41,353 nucleotides of DNA from Janthinobacterium aquaticum (GCF_009208565.1 NZ_WFLK01000023.1:1-41353); one strand, 5' to 3'; shown: positions 1 to 9,206, counted from the stretch's first letter. Numbers and translations are program-made. Notes: generated from the sequence alone by a model not told the origin.

Positions 1-134
1 GGCGCTTCGGCCGCAGCGACCGAGGCGGCCGGGGTCGAGGCAGCCGTTGCCGGATCGGCTGCCGGCGCCGCCTGCGCGATGGCGCAGGCCGCCGCCAGCG
101 GCAGCAGCAGGGAAATCAACAGGCCTGGCTTCAT
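1..134 (-). CDS. fliO: FliO, flagellar export apparatus protein (partial, N-terminus only)
   Basis: Only the first 44 or so residues are in the window; the gene runs off the left edge. The ATG at 134-132 overlaps the fliN stop codon (ATGA), as expected for a co-transcribed fliN-fliO pair. The visible peptide starts MKPGLLISLLLPLAAACAIA, a hydrophobic signal-peptide-like stretch, followed by an Ala/Pro-rich low-complexity segment. FliO is a small membrane protein that helps assemble the FliP-FliQ-FliR export gate. Its diagnostic transmembrane segment lies outside the window, so identity rests mainly on position directly downstream of fliN in the conserved fliLMNOPQR order. Confidence 0.75.
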   Translation of the reverse strand, partial: MKPGLLISLLLPLAAACAIAQAAPAADPATAASTPAASVAAAEA

Positions 135-565
135 TTATTGAGTTTTCGAATGCGTTCGGATGGCGTGATGATATCGGTCAGGCGGATGCCGAACTTGTCG
201 TTAACGACCACCACCTCGCCCTGGGCGATCAGGCAGCCGTTAACCAGCACGTCCATCGGCTCGCCGGCCAGGCCGTCGAGTTCCACCACCGAACCCTGCG
301 CCAGTTGCAGCAGGTTCTTGATGGCGATCTTGGTGCGGCCCAGTTCGACCGTCAGCTGTACCGGGATATCGAGAATGAAGTCGATATCGTTGTGCGTTTC
401 AGTTTTTGACGCCTGCTTGGAAAAATCCTTGAAGACGGCCGCGCTGGCCGCACTGGCGGTATTGGCGGCCTGGTTCTGCAGCGCTTCGGCTTCCGCCTTG
501 GCCTGCTCGGCAATGGCCGCGCCCCAGTCGTCGTCCATGCTGGTGTCGTCTTGGTTATCGGACAT
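131..565 (-). CDS. fliN: FliN, flagellar motor switch / C-ring protein
   Basis: 144 residues, typical for FliN. The N-terminal half (about 1-60) is acidic and Ala-rich, variable and probably disordered. The C-terminal SpoA domain (about 62-137) is clear, with the segments DIPVQLTVELGRTKIAIKNLL and LVNGCLIAQGEVVVVNDKFGIRLTDI. FliN forms the base of the cytoplasmic C-ring with FliM and FliG and docks the FliH-FliI ATPase complex. It lies 44 nt downstream of fliM and overlaps fliO by 4 nt, so it belongs to the fliLMNO operon. Confidence 0.96.
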   Translation of the reverse strand: MSDNQDDTSMDDDWGAAIAEQAKAEAEALQNQAANTASAASAAVFKDFSKQASKTETHNDIDFILDIPVQLTVELGRTKIAIKNLLQLAQGSVVELDGLAGEPMDVLVNGCLIAQGEVVVVNDKFGIRLTDIITPSERIRKLNK

Positions 566-609
566 GTCACTCTCCTGTTGTACAGATGCGGGCCGCTGCG
601 CGGCCAGCC

Positions 610-1590
610 TTATTTGATGTTATCGGCATTGGCGAGCAGTTTCTCGACCTTCAATGCATATTGTCCGTTCAATACGCCGTAAGTGCAATCCATCACGGGC
701 ACGCCGTCGACGGTGGCGGCGATCAGTTCGGGGATATTGAGCGGAATGATGTCGCCCACTTTCATGTTGAGAATCTCGTCAAACGAGACGCGCGCCGTGC
801 CCAGCGACGCCACCAGCTCGACTTCGGCGATCTGGATCTGCTGCGTCATCAGGCGAATCCAGCGCTTGTCCACTTCCAGCGCCTCGCCCTGCAGGCTCGA
901 GGTCAGCGAATCGCGGATCGGCTCGATCATCGAGTAGGGCATGCAGAAGTGGATCTGGCCCGATACCGAACCGAGCTCGACGGTAAAGGTCGAGGCCACC
1001 ACCACCTCGTTGGGCGTGGCGATATTGGCAAACTGGGTGTTCATTTCCGAGCGAATATATTCAAACTCGACCGGAAACACCGGTTCCCATGACTTGGTAT
1101 AGGCCTCGAACACGATATCGAGAATGCGCAGGATAATGCGCTGCTCGGTCTGGGTAAAGTCGCGTCCTTCGACACGCGTATGGAAGCGCCCATCGCCGCC
1201 AAACAGATTGTCGACCAGCAAAAACACCAGGCCCGGATCGAACACCATCAGCGCGGTGCCGCGCAGCGGCTTCATGTGCACCAGGTTCAGATTGGTCGGC
1301 ACCACCAGGTTACGGATGAATTCACTGTATTTCGATACGCGCACCGAGCCGACCGACACTTCGGCGCTGCGGCGCAAAAAGTTGAACAGGCCGACCCGCA
1401 ACAGGCGCGCAAAGCGCTCGTTGATAATCTCCAGCGTTGGCATCCGGCCGCGCACGATGCGCTCCTGGGTTGCCAAGTTGTAAGTACGTACTCCCGTGAC
1501 ATCTTCCGGCGCCTGCGCGTCGTCCTGGTCACCATTGACGCCCTTCAGAAGGGCATCGACTTCTTCCTGGGAGAGGAAATTATCGGCCAT
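610..1590 (-). CDS. fliM: FliM, flagellar motor switch protein
   Basis: 326 residues, usual length. The extreme N-terminus, FLSQEEVDALLKGV (residues 5-18), is the conserved peptide that binds phosphorylated CheY. The central CheC-like domain (about 45-230) contains the RMPTLEIINERFARLLR and DNLFGGDGR segments and contacts FliG. The C-terminal SpoA domain (about 250-320) pairs with FliN in the C-ring. The gene lies 18 nt downstream of fliL and 44 nt upstream of fliN on the same strand. It links chemotaxis signalling to the direction of flagellar rotation. Confidence 0.97.
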   Translation of the reverse strand: MADNFLSQEEVDALLKGVNGDQDDAQAPEDVTGVRTYNLATQERIVRGRMPTLEIINERFARLLRVGLFNFLRRSAEVSVGSVRVSKYSEFIRNLVVPTNLNLVHMKPLRGTALMVFDPGLVFLLVDNLFGGDGRFHTRVEGRDFTQTEQRIILRILDIVFEAYTKSWEPVFPVEFEYIRSEMNTQFANIATPNEVVVASTFTVELGSVSGQIHFCMPYSMIEPIRDSLTSSLQGEALEVDKRWIRLMTQQIQIAEVELVASLGTARVSFDEILNMKVGDIIPLNIPELIAATVDGVPVMDCTYGVLNGQYALKVEKLLANADNIK

Positions 1591-1608
1591 GATTGCTTCT
1601 AAATAATG

Positions 1609-2121
1609 TTATTGAATAATAAAGGCGGTAAATAATACATCCGACACGTCCTGTTCCGAGCCTTTTTCTTCGAACGGCTGGTTGATCTGGCCGACGATTT
1701 CAGCAGCCAGCTGCTGCTTGCCTTCCACCGTATTGAGCTCCGAGGCTTTCTTGCCCGACAGCAGCAGCAACAGGCGGCTGCGCACTTTCGGCATATTGAG
1801 CTTGATGTTGTCCGCTTCCTCGGCGTTCGGCACTTGCAGCGTAAAGGCGATCTGCAGGTATTGCTCGCCGTTTTCCGGCTGCAGGTTGACGGTAAACGAG
1901 TCGATCGGCACGAACACCGGCGGGCCCGATTTGGCGGCCTTGCCCTTTTTCTTGGTGGGCGCCGCTTCTTCGTGGCCGCCCTTGTCGTGCAGGAAAAACC
2001 AGGCCGCACCGCCACCACCACCGCCGGCTACCAGCACGGCAGCGGCCACGATCATGATCAGTTTCTTTTTCGATGCGCCTGCAGGTGCCAGGGCGGCATC
2101 GCCTTTGGGATCTGCTTTCAT
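1609..2121 (-). CDS. fliL: FliL, basal-body-associated membrane protein
   Basis: 170 residues from the ATG at 2121. One transmembrane helix follows the SKKK positive patch (LIMIVAAAVLVAGGGGGGAAWFFL), then a Lys-rich linker and a periplasmic FliL domain beginning PVFVPIDSFTVNLQ and ending with an amphipathic segment near DVLFTAFIIQ. FliL surrounds the stator units and supports torque. The start is uncertain: an in-frame TTG at 2139 would add six residues (MKANPK), and neither start has a strong Shine-Dalgarno sequence. The start region is a near-perfect 18-nt tandem duplication, encoding KANPKM / KADPKG. Confidence 0.93.
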   Translation of the reverse strand: MKADPKGDAALAPAGASKKKLIMIVAAAVLVAGGGGGGAAWFFLHDKGGHEEAAPTKKKGKAAKSGPPVFVPIDSFTVNLQPENGEQYLQIAFTLQVPNAEEADNIKLNMPKVRSRLLLLLSGKKASELNTVEGKQQLAAEIVGQINQPFEEKGSEQDVSDVLFTAFIIQ

Positions 2122-2182
2122 TTTAGGATTTGCTTTCAATGGTACTCGGGTGCATGGAAGTGGATCACGACGCCATTATGTC

Positions 2183-2210
2183 ATTATCGGCAAATTCTGC
2201 GCAGGGCCAA
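2183..2210 (-). promoter_or_regulatory. Possible sigma-70 promoter of the fliLMNO operon
   Basis: The 140-nt gap between fliK and fliL contains, on the minus strand, TTGGCC (2210-2205), a 16-nt spacer and GATAAT (2188-2183). The -10 part also reads GCCGATAA, a perfect sigma-28 -10 box, but the matching TAAA-type -35 box is absent at the expected 11-nt spacing. A sigma-70 or mixed promoter is therefore an inference from sequence only. Confidence 0.4.
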
Positions 2211-2263
2211 GTGCGGAAAAGAAAGGCGAAGTGCATTCAGCTTGATCGATGCCGCCCTGAACG

Positions 2264-3541
2264 TCAGGCAAAGGTATCGACTTCGCCCAAAGTCGGACGG
2301 GCGCGCGAGCCGCTTTGCGTGATGGTCATTTCGCCACTGGCGCCTGCCAGCTGGCCGCCGCCATTGCCGCCGCGCCCGCTTGCCTGGCGCTCGCCGCTGC
2401 CCTGCTGCTCGGGTGAGCCGGCCGAGACGGTCGCGTTGCCAAAGGCAATCCCCGCCTCACTCATCATTTCGCGCAGGCGCGGCAGCGCCGCTTCGAGCGC
2501 CTGGCGTACTTCCGGCTGGGCCGACATGAAGGCGGCGTCGGCCTGGTCGTTGGTGACCGTCAGCACTACCTGCAATGGCCCCAAATCGGGTGGATTCAAG
2601 GTCAGGGTGGCGCTCTGGTCGCCGCCGGCGGCCATCCACACCACTTTCTGGCCCAGTTGCTGATCCCAGGCCGGCGTGCCGACGCGGCCCATCAATTTGT
2701 CGCCCGGCACAGCGGCTGCGGCCGCCGCCTGCTGCAAGGCGCCAGGCTGCAGCTGCGCGGCCAGGCGGCTCAGTTCGGCCGGGGTTTCTCTGGGCAGCGC
2801 TTCGCCCGGGCCAATTGCCGTTTTGGCCGTGGCGGCCAGTTGCGCATCGAGTGACAGCTTGCCGGCATCGAGCCGCAGTTCCTTGCCGCCTTGCTGGCCG
2901 GCGGCCAGCGTCGTCTTGCCATTCGCCTTGCCCTGTGCCTGCCCCAGGCTGGCGGCAAAGTCGTCGGCCGACGCCACACCGGCCTCGGCGCCCTGCGCCT
3001 TGCTGTCGGCGCCGGCTTTGCCGGCGGCCAGCAGTTGGGCGGCCGTCAAGCCCTTGCCATCGGCTTTGACGCCGATGCGGCTGCCCGCTTCGAGCGCGGC
3101 GGCGCTGCCGGCGGCCGGCTGCTGCATGGCCAGCTGGATGCTGCCGACCAGGGCCAGCATGTCGCTGGCGTGGTCGGTACTGGTTTTCGCTTCGTTATCG
3201 CTGCCTTCCTCGCTGGCCTCGCTTTCCGGTGCAGCGTCGGTCTTGTCGGACTTGTCTGTCTTGTCCGCTGACTGGGCCTGGCTTGCTGCGGCCTGTTCGG
3301 CCGCGCGGTTCGGGGCAGGCGCAGCCGGCTGGGCTGGCGTCGCCTGGCGCGCGGCCTGCTGTGCCTGGGCCTGGCCTTGTGCGGCGCGCCGATCATCGAC
3401 CTGGCGCTGCTCAAGCTGGCGGTTCAGCGTGCGCTGGAAATCGCCTTCCGGCGCACTGGCCGACGGCTGGGCGCGGTTGTTCTGGCTACTTTGCGCCGGC
3501 GCGGCATTGGGCGTGGAAATCTGGGTCAGTGGGGTTTGCAT
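2264..3541 (-). CDS. fliK: FliK, flagellar hook-length control protein
   Basis: 425 residues, typical. The first roughly 290 residues are low-complexity and rich in Ala, Gln, Lys and Asp, with no fixed fold apparent. This is normal for the exported molecular-ruler part of FliK. The C-terminal Flg_hook domain (about 300-390) shows the signature TLTLNPPDLGPLQVVLTVTND, followed by MSAQPEVRQALEAALPRLREMM, which signals FlhB to switch from hook to filament substrates. It is the last gene of the fliFGHIJK run, 42 nt after fliJ. A second, shorter FliK-like gene lies at 10933-12084. Confidence 0.93.
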   Translation of the reverse strand: MQTPLTQISTPNAAPAQSSQNNRAQPSASAPEGDFQRTLNRQLEQRQVDDRRAAQGQAQAQQAARQATPAQPAAPAPNRAAEQAAASQAQSADKTDKSDKTDAAPESEASEEGSDNEAKTSTDHASDMLALVGSIQLAMQQPAAGSAAALEAGSRIGVKADGKGLTAAQLLAAGKAGADSKAQGAEAGVASADDFAASLGQAQGKANGKTTLAAGQQGGKELRLDAGKLSLDAQLAATAKTAIGPGEALPRETPAELSRLAAQLQPGALQQAAAAAAVPGDKLMGRVGTPAWDQQLGQKVVWMAAGGDQSATLTLNPPDLGPLQVVLTVTNDQADAAFMSAQPEVRQALEAALPRLREMMSEAGIAFGNATVSAGSPEQQGSGERQASGRGGNGGGQLAGASGEMTITQSGSRARPTLGEVDTFA

Positions 3542-3583
3542 GAAAGGCTCGCTTGCACGAATGGTTGCTGGTCAATGACGCAT

Positions 3584-4024
3584 TTAGCGCCGGTAATACG
3601 CCTGGCGGGCGGCATGTTCATCCATGGCTTTCTGGTCGCGCTTGTTTTCCACCTTCAGCGCCATTTCCTGCGCGCGCTTTTCCAGCGTGGTATACGACAT
3701 GCGCTTGCGTTCGGCCTCCTGCCAGCGCGCCTTTTCCTGCTCGCTGCGCGCCTGAGCATGGTTGACGACCTGCTGCTGGCCGGTAATGGCGCTGTCGAGC
3801 TTGACCATGAAGGCCTGGAAGTTGCGGTAGGCCATGGGTGTAATGCCATTGGCCATGCTCGCTTCAAAGCGCTGCGCATAATCGTCGCGGTAGCCGGCCA
3901 GCATCTGCAGCTTCTGCTGGCAATCCTCGACCGCTTTCAGTGCCGCACCGAGGCGCTTGGCGCAATCATCGGTTTCGCGCTGCGCCAGGTCGATCAGGGT
4001 AGCAAGTTGGGAAGGGGAGGCCAT
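3584..4024 (-). CDS. fliJ: FliJ, flagellar export chaperone-escort / ATPase stalk protein
   Basis: 146 residues, almost wholly alpha-helical with charged heptad-like spacing, as expected for the antiparallel coiled coil of FliJ. The N-terminus reads PSQLATLIDLAQRETDDCAKRLGAAL. The C-terminal helix is Arg/Lys/Glu-rich and ends near EHAARQAYYRR. FliJ inserts into the FliI hexamer, couples it to the export gate and recycles late chaperones. It lies 32 nt downstream of fliI and 42 nt upstream of fliK. Sequence is poorly conserved in this family, so position supports the call strongly. Confidence 0.92.
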   Translation of the reverse strand: MASPSQLATLIDLAQRETDDCAKRLGAALKAVEDCQQKLQMLAGYRDDYAQRFEASMANGITPMAYRNFQAFMVKLDSAITGQQQVVNHAQARSEQEKARWQEAERKRMSYTTLEKRAQEMALKVENKRDQKAMDEHAARQAYYRR

Positions 4025-4056
4025 GGCACATTATATTCCTGGCTGAAACAAGGCAA

Positions 4057-5469
4057 TCAGTCGAACAGAGCGGCAAGTTGCCCCAAGCTCTGGTCCATGC
4101 TGACCCGTTCGGTGATTTGCTGTTGCAAAAACGCTTCAATCTGTTCATGCAGCGCAATCGCCTGGTCCAGCACCGGGTCGGTGCCGGCGCTGTAGGCGCC
4201 CACGCTGATCAGGTCGCGGCTGCGCTCATAACGCGAATACAATTGCTTGAGCTTGCGCGCCTTTTGCTGGTGTTCATGGCTGGTAATCGAGTGCGCCGCG
4301 CGCGAGATCGACTGTTCGATATCGATCGCCGGATAATGGCCGGCTTCGGCCAGGCGGCGGTTGAGCACGATATGGCCGTCCAGAATGGCGCGCGCCGAGT
4401 CGGCAATCGGGTCCTGCTGGTCGTCGCCCTCGGTCAGCACGGTATAGAACGCGGTAATCGAGCCGCCGCCTTCTTCGCCGTTGCCGGCGCGCTCGACCAG
4501 CACCGGCAGCTTGGCAAACACCGATGGCGGATAGCCCTTGGTGGCAGGCGGCTCGCCGATGGCCAGTGCAATTTCACGCTGCGCCATCGCATAGCGCGTC
4601 AGCGAATCCATAATCAGCAGCACGTTCTTGCCTTGGTCGCGGAAATACTCGGCAATCGCGGTGGTGTAGGCGGCGCCCTGCAGGCGCATCAGCGGCGGCG
4701 TATCGGCTGGCGCGGCCACCACCACCGAGCGCGCCAGACCGTCGGCGCCCAGGATCTGTTCGATGAACTCCTTGACCTCGCGGCCGCGTTCGCCGATCAG
4801 GCCCACCACGATCACATCGGCCTCGGTATAGCGCGCCATCATGCCCAGCAGCACGCTCTTGCCCACGCCCGAGCCTGCAAACAGGCCCATGCGCTGGCCA
4901 CGGCCGACCGTCAGCATGGCGTTAATCGAGCGCACGCCGACGTCGAGCGTATCGACAATTGGCGCGCGGCCCAGCGGATTGGCCGGGCGCACGTTGATCG
5001 GTGCGCTGTCGGTGGTGTGCAGCGGCCCGAGCTGGTCGAGCGGGCGGCCGGCGCCATCGAGCACGCGGCCCAGCAATTGCCAGCCGACCGGCAGGTGGCG
5101 CGCGCGGTCGCTGGGGCGGCGGCGCGGGTGGGCTACGCTGCCCGGACGTGGAATGGCCGGCTCGACCGAAAACACGCGCGTGCCCGGCACGATGCCTTCA
5201 ACATCGCTTTGCGGCATCAAAAACAATCGGTCGCCTTCAAAACCAACCACCTCGGCTTCGACCCGGCCGCCATTGGGCAACGGTACGGTACAGGCCGCGC
5301 CCACGGCCAGGCGCAGGCCGACCGCTTCCATCACCAGCCCGGCCACGCGCGTGACGCGGCCAGAAATTTGCATCGGCTCGACAAAGCCGACCACTGCCGA
5401 ACAGTCGTTCAGGTAGGCGCGCCAGCGCGCCGCATGCGGTGGGGCCGGCGTGGCCGCATGTTCGCTCAT
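4057..5469 (-). CDS. fliI: FliI, flagellum-specific export ATPase
   Basis: 470 residues, slightly long owing to an Ala/Pro/His-rich N-terminus. The N-terminal beta-barrel domain (about 20-95) precedes the F1-beta-like ATPase core. Walker A is GSGVGKS (199-205). Walker B lies in the [37 protein letters not shown] region, a hallmark of FliI and type III secretion ATPases. The C-terminal helical domain ends [11 protein letters not shown]. It drives unfolding and chaperone release at the export gate with FliH and FliJ. Its ATG overlaps the fliH stop by 4 nt. Confidence 0.97.
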   Translation of the reverse strand: MSEHAATPAPPHAARWRAYLNDCSAVVGFVEPMQISGRVTRVAGLVMEAVGLRLAVGAACTVPLPNGGRVEAEVVGFEGDRLFLMPQSDVEGIVPGTRVFSVEPAIPRPGSVAHPRRRPSDRARHLPVGWQLLGRVLDGAGRPLDQLGPLHTTDSAPINVRPANPLGRAPIVDTLDVGVRSINAMLTVGRGQRMGLFAGSGVGKSVLLGMMARYTEADVIVVGLIGERGREVKEFIEQILGADGLARSVVVAAPADTPPLMRLQGAAYTTAIAEYFRDQGKNVLLIMDSLTRYAMAQREIALAIGEPPATKGYPPSVFAKLPVLVERAGNGEEGGGSITAFYTVLTEGDDQQDPIADSARAILDGHIVLNRRLAEAGHYPAIDIEQSISRAAHSITSHEHQQKARKLKQLYSRYERSRDLISVGAYSAGTDPVLDQAIALHEQIEAFLQQQITERVSMDQSLGQLAALFD

Positions 5470-6233
5470 GGCGCCAGCCAGTCCAGGTCCTTGCCCAGCG
5501 CATGCGTGAGACGCTGCCAGCGGGTCGACGTCTGGGCGTCGATCTGGTTGCTGGCGGTGTCGATCTTGCAGCCGCCGCGTTCGATGGCCGGGTCGTCGAT
5601 CACGCGCCAGCCGCCCTTGTCGAGTTCTTCGCCGATGCCGTCGCGCACGATTTGCGCGTCGTCGGGATTGAGCATCAGCAGCGCCGGCTGTTGCAGTACC
5701 GGCAGGTATTCGATGGCTTCGCGCACCATCGGCAGCATCAGTTCGGGGCGCACCGGCAAGGCGGCTTTGAGCATGCCCTTGGCCAGTTGCAAGGCCAGCT
5801 CCATTACATCGTTGGCAATCAGCTCATCGGCGTGCTGCACGGCGCTGCCGAACTCCACGGCAATGGTTTCCAGGTGCGCCAGCGCCACACTGTTGGCCTG
5901 CTGGCCCTCGGCATAGGCTTGCGCATGGCCGTCGGCGTGACCGGCCGCATGGCCTTCGGCGTAGCCGGCGGTGCGGCCCTCATCGAATGCCACTGCATGG
6001 GCGGCCTCGCGGATGGCGTCGATTTCTTCCTGGGTCGGGTAGTGCAGCAGCGGCGCTTCCGGCAGGTCTTCCAGCGCTTCGGGCGCCGTTTCGGACGCCG
6101 TTTCCAACTCCTGCACCAGTTCCGCTTCGAGCAGCTTGCGCGCCGCCACCACGCTCGGGCGGTCATCGCCGAACGAGGTCATCTCCCAGCGCTGGTACGC
6201 TGTTTGTTGCTCTTTGGGAATAAAATTAGACAA
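5466..6233 (-). CDS. fliH: FliH, negative regulator / stator of the FliI ATPase
   Basis: 255 residues from a TTG start (MSNFIPKEQ...). This start is chosen because GGCGAGG sits six bases upstream and the TTG overlaps the fliG stop by 8 nt; the in-frame GTG at 6254 has no Shine-Dalgarno. The middle (about 85-125) contains a Gly-rich helix with repeated small-residue spacing ([25 protein letters not shown]), the GxxxG-type repeat typical of FliH. The C-terminal domain resembles V-ATPase subunit E and binds FliI. The last four bases overlap fliI. Confidence 0.94.
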   Translation of the reverse strand: MSNFIPKEQQTAYQRWEMTSFGDDRPSVVAARKLLEAELVQELETASETAPEALEDLPEAPLLHYPTQEEIDAIREAAHAVAFDEGRTAGYAEGHAAGHADGHAQAYAEGQQANSVALAHLETIAVEFGSAVQHADELIANDVMELALQLAKGMLKAALPVRPELMLPMVREAIEYLPVLQQPALLMLNPDDAQIVRDGIGEELDKGGWRVIDDPAIERGGCKIDTASNQIDAQTSTRWQRLTHALGKDLDWLAP

Positions 6234-7224
6234 ACGAATCCTCGCCTTTTCCACCCAATACTATCTGCCCTTCGTCGGCCAGGCGGCGCACGATTTGCAG
6301 TATCTGCTTCTGCTGCGACTCCACTTCCGATAGCCGCACCGGACCTTTCGAATCGAGATCTTCGCGCATCATCTCGGCGGCGCGCTGCGACATATTCCTG
6401 AAGATCTTGTCGCGCAGCTCCTGCGAGGCGCCCTTCAGGGCGATAATCAGCATTTCCGACTGCACTTCGCGCAGCAGCAGCTGGATGCCGCGGTCTTCGA
6501 TATCGATCAGGTTGTCGAACACGAACATCTCGTCCATGATCTTCTGCGCCATGTCGTTGTCGTAGTTCTTGATATTGTCCATCACCGAGCCTTCCTGCTC
6601 GCCGCTCATGAAGTTGAGAATCTCGGCGGCCGCGCGCACGCCGCCCAGGGTCGACTTCTTGATGTTTTCATTGCCCGACAGCAGCTTGGTCAGCACGTCG
6701 TTCAGTTCGCGCAGCGCCGCCGGCTGCACGCCGTCGAGCGTGGCGATACGCAGCACCACGTCGTTGCGCAGGCGGTCGGTAAAGTGGCCGAGAATCTCGC
6801 AAGCCTGGTCGCGCTCGAGATGGACCAGGATGGTGGCGATAATCTGCGGATGCTCGTTGCGGATCAGCTCGGCTACCGATTGCGAATCCATCCATTTCAG
6901 CGATTCGATGCCGGACGCATCCTTGCCGCCCAGAATGCGCGACAGCAGCACCGACGCCTTGTCGTCGCCGAGCGCCTTGGTCAGCACCTGGCGGATATAT
7001 TCGTCCGAGTCGAGCCCCACGGTGGAGTTGAGCTCGGTCTGCGAGCGGAAGTCGTCGAGCACCTCGACCACCTGTTCGTGCGCGATGCCTTTCATGGTGG
7101 CCATCGCGGCGCCCAGTTTGAGCACTTCGCGCGGACCGAGAAACTTCATTACTTCGGCCGCTTCGCTCTCGCCCAGCGCGAGCATCAGGATGGCTGCTTT
7201 TTGCAGTCCCGTCGATTCAGTCAT
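6226..7224 (-). CDS. fliG: FliG, flagellar motor switch / rotor protein
   Basis: 332 residues from the ATG at 7224 (MTESTGLQKAAILMLALGE), which overlaps the fliF end by 8 nt; an upstream in-frame extension lies inside fliF and is rejected. The N-terminal domain binds FliF, the middle domain carries the EHPQ motif (NEHPQIIATILVHL) that binds FliM, and the C-terminal domain has the charged torque helix (FDNLIDIEDRGIQLLLREV). FliG converts stator ion flow into rotation. The spacing and length are those of a standard fliFG pair. Confidence 0.97.
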   Translation of the reverse strand: MTESTGLQKAAILMLALGESEAAEVMKFLGPREVLKLGAAMATMKGIAHEQVVEVLDDFRSQTELNSTVGLDSDEYIRQVLTKALGDDKASVLLSRILGGKDASGIESLKWMDSQSVAELIRNEHPQIIATILVHLERDQACEILGHFTDRLRNDVVLRIATLDGVQPAALRELNDVLTKLLSGNENIKKSTLGGVRAAAEILNFMSGEQEGSVMDNIKNYDNDMAQKIMDEMFVFDNLIDIEDRGIQLLLREVQSEMLIIALKGASQELRDKIFRNMSQRAAEMMREDLDSKGPVRLSEVESQQKQILQIVRRLADEGQIVLGGKGEDSFV

Positions 7225-8941
7225 TATTGCCCACCCATGCCTTGATGACGTTGGCAACTACGCGCGGATCTTCCTGGGCCAGTTTCTTGGCCATCGCCAG
7301 GTTTTCGCGGTAGGTGCGCGCCGTGTCTTCTTCCAGTTCGCCCAGCTCTTCTTCGCTGAGCAGAACCTCGTTTTCTTCGTCGGTTTTTGCCAGTTCCGGC
7401 TCGATCACCGGCGGCGGTGCGCCAAAGTCGTCGATCTTGCGCATTACCGGGCGCATCATCGGCCGCACGATCTTGATAAACAGATACAGCAGGATCAGGG
7501 CGGTGATCAGGAACTTGGCCAGTTCCTTGGCCAGCGGCAGGTTGGCCGGGTCGCGCCACCATTCAAGCTTGCCTTCGGGCGCGCGGTCGATGCCGTCGAA
7601 CGGGGAGTTGGCCACGCTGAAGCTGTCGCCGCGATCCTTGTTGTAGCCCATCGCCTCCTTGACCAGATTGTTGATCTGCACCATTTCGCCCGGCGTCAGC
7701 GGGGTGACGGTAATCTTGCCGTCAGGGGCGATATTGCGTCGGTAATTGACCACCACCGCCACCGACAGCCGGCGCAGGCCGCCCATCGATTTCTGCTCGT
7801 AGCGCACGGTCTTGTCGACTTCATAATTGGTGGTCGACTCTTTTTGCGTCGGTGCCGTCGGGCCGCCAGCGCCTGGCGCGCCCGGTGCCTCGGCGGTCAG
7901 CGGCGCGGTGGCCACGCCCGGCGGCTGGTTCGACAGCGCGCCCGGCACGCCCGACGGATTGGCGTTGCCGGCGCCGGTCGACTCGCTTGTCTGCTGGCTG
8001 CGGATGGTCGACGCTTCCGGCGGCGAATTGGGCTTGTAGGTTTCCGCGGCCTGTTCGCTTTGCGAAAAATCCACGTCGGCCGTCGCTTCAGCGCGTACAT
8101 TGCCTTCGCCGACGATAGGCAGCAGGATCGATTCAACCTGCTTGTTGACGCTTTGCTGCAACTGCTGCACGTATTTCAACTGGTTCGGATCCAGGCTCTT
8201 GATGCCGTTGGCGCGATCCTTGTCGCGCTCCTGGTTCGACAGCAGACTGCCGGCCTGGTCGACCACGGTGACATTAATCGGCAGCAATTCGGGCACCGAA
8301 GACGCCACCAGATGCACGATGGCGCTGACCTGCAACTGGTCCAGGCCGCGGCCCGGATGCAGGTTGAGCAGCACCGAGGCGGTCGGCTTTTGCTGATCGC
8401 GCACGAATACGGATGGCTTGGGCAGCGCCAGATGCACGCGCGCCGTATCGACGGCCGAGACCGATTCGATCGACTTGGCCAGCTCGCCTTCGAGGGCGCG
8501 CTGGAAATTGACCTGTTCGAGGAACTGCGACACGCCCAGCTTCTGGTTTTCCATCAGCTCGAAGCCGACATTGCCGCCCTTGGGCAGGCCTTGCGCCGCC
8601 AGTTTCAGGCGCGCATCGTGGACTTGCTCGGTTGGCACCATAATGGCGCCGCCGCCTTCGGAAAACTTGTGCTTGATGCCGAGCTGGTCGAGCGAGGCCG
8701 TAATGGCGCCGCCGTCGCGGTCGGTAAAGTTGGAGAACAGTACTTTGTATTCAGGCGGCTGGTTCCACATATACAGCGCCACGCCGATGCCGATCAGCGC
8801 CGCCACGCCCAGGCCGCGCAGGAAATTCTTGCCCATCGGTGTCCTGGCAAACTCCTGCGCCGACTCGATCGGCGTGCGCGCCGGCACCGGCGGCGAGCCC
8901 GGCGGGGGTTGGTTCAGATCGATTTCTTCCGCTACAGCCAT
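7217..8941 (-). CDS. fliF: FliF, flagellar MS-ring protein
   Basis: 574 residues from the ATG at 8941, chosen because GGAAGG lies seven bases upstream; a further 25 in-frame residues upstream look untranslated. A first transmembrane helix (about 40-59), two periplasmic ring-building motifs, a Pro/Gly/Thr-rich loop (about 320-390) and a second transmembrane helix (about 475-493) are visible. The C-terminal cytoplasmic tail, ending RVVANVIKAWVGNND, is the FliG-binding region. FliF forms the MS-ring on which the rotor and export gate assemble. It heads the minus-strand fliFGHIJK operon and is divergent from fliE. Confidence 0.96.
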   Translation of the reverse strand: MAVAEEIDLNQPPPGSPPVPARTPIESAQEFARTPMGKNFLRGLGVAALIGIGVALYMWNQPPEYKVLFSNFTDRDGGAITASLDQLGIKHKFSEGGGAIMVPTEQVHDARLKLAAQGLPKGGNVGFELMENQKLGVSQFLEQVNFQRALEGELAKSIESVSAVDTARVHLALPKPSVFVRDQQKPTASVLLNLHPGRGLDQLQVSAIVHLVASSVPELLPINVTVVDQAGSLLSNQERDKDRANGIKSLDPNQLKYVQQLQQSVNKQVESILLPIVGEGNVRAEATADVDFSQSEQAAETYKPNSPPEASTIRSQQTSESTGAGNANPSGVPGALSNQPPGVATAPLTAEAPGAPGAGGPTAPTQKESTTNYEVDKTVRYEQKSMGGLRRLSVAVVVNYRRNIAPDGKITVTPLTPGEMVQINNLVKEAMGYNKDRGDSFSVANSPFDGIDRAPEGKLEWWRDPANLPLAKELAKFLITALILLYLFIKIVRPMMRPVMRKIDDFGAPPPVIEPELAKTDEENEVLLSEEELGELEEDTARTYRENLAMAKKLAQEDPRVVANVIKAWVGNND

Positions 8942-9100
8942 GATTGCCTTCCGTGGCGCTGGGTTGGTGTGGTAGGTGGGCGCCGCGTCCAGGAACAGGA
9001 GGGGCGATAGGCACAATTATGCGACAAAGTCACGCGCTTCAAAGGTTCAAATAGAGGGTGGTTTTACCGCCTGCTCGGCGCAGCAACTGGCTTTCAGGCT

Positions 9101-9170
9101 GGTATTGTGGAACCCTGGCAACATGCGGCATCGGTATTGTACCTGCCGCCACCGTGCAGACCGGTATTTT
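9101..9170. promoter_or_regulatory. fliF-fliE divergent control region with three GGTATTGT-like direct repeats
   Basis: The 265-nt region between the fliF and fliE starts (8942-9206) has no gene. It contains GGTATTGT at 9101, GGTATTGT at 9133 and GGTATTTT at 9163, spaced 32 and 30 nt, close to three DNA helical turns. Such phasing would suit a regulator bound on one face of the helix. No convincing sigma-54 (GG-N10-GC) or sigma-28 site was found in the region. On the minus strand a weak TTTGAA-16-CATAAT pair lies near 9024-9051. Confidence 0.3.
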
Positions 9171-9206
9171 GTACTCTGCACGCAACAGACCGAATCGGGA
9201 GGCAAG

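Noticed and set aside
4078..5916. Open reading frame of 612 codons on the plus strand
   Set aside because: Shadow of fliI and fliH on the opposite strand; composition is biased and no domain is recognisable.
6569..9010. Open reading frame of 813 codons on the plus strand
   Set aside because: It is antisense to fliG and fliF, has His/Arg/Gln-rich low-complexity composition typical of the complementary strand of GC-rich genes, and no ribosome site or family match.
8942..9206. Sigma-54 promoter search in the fliE-fliF region
   Set aside because: No GG-N10-GC arrangement with TGGC/TTGC context was found on either strand.
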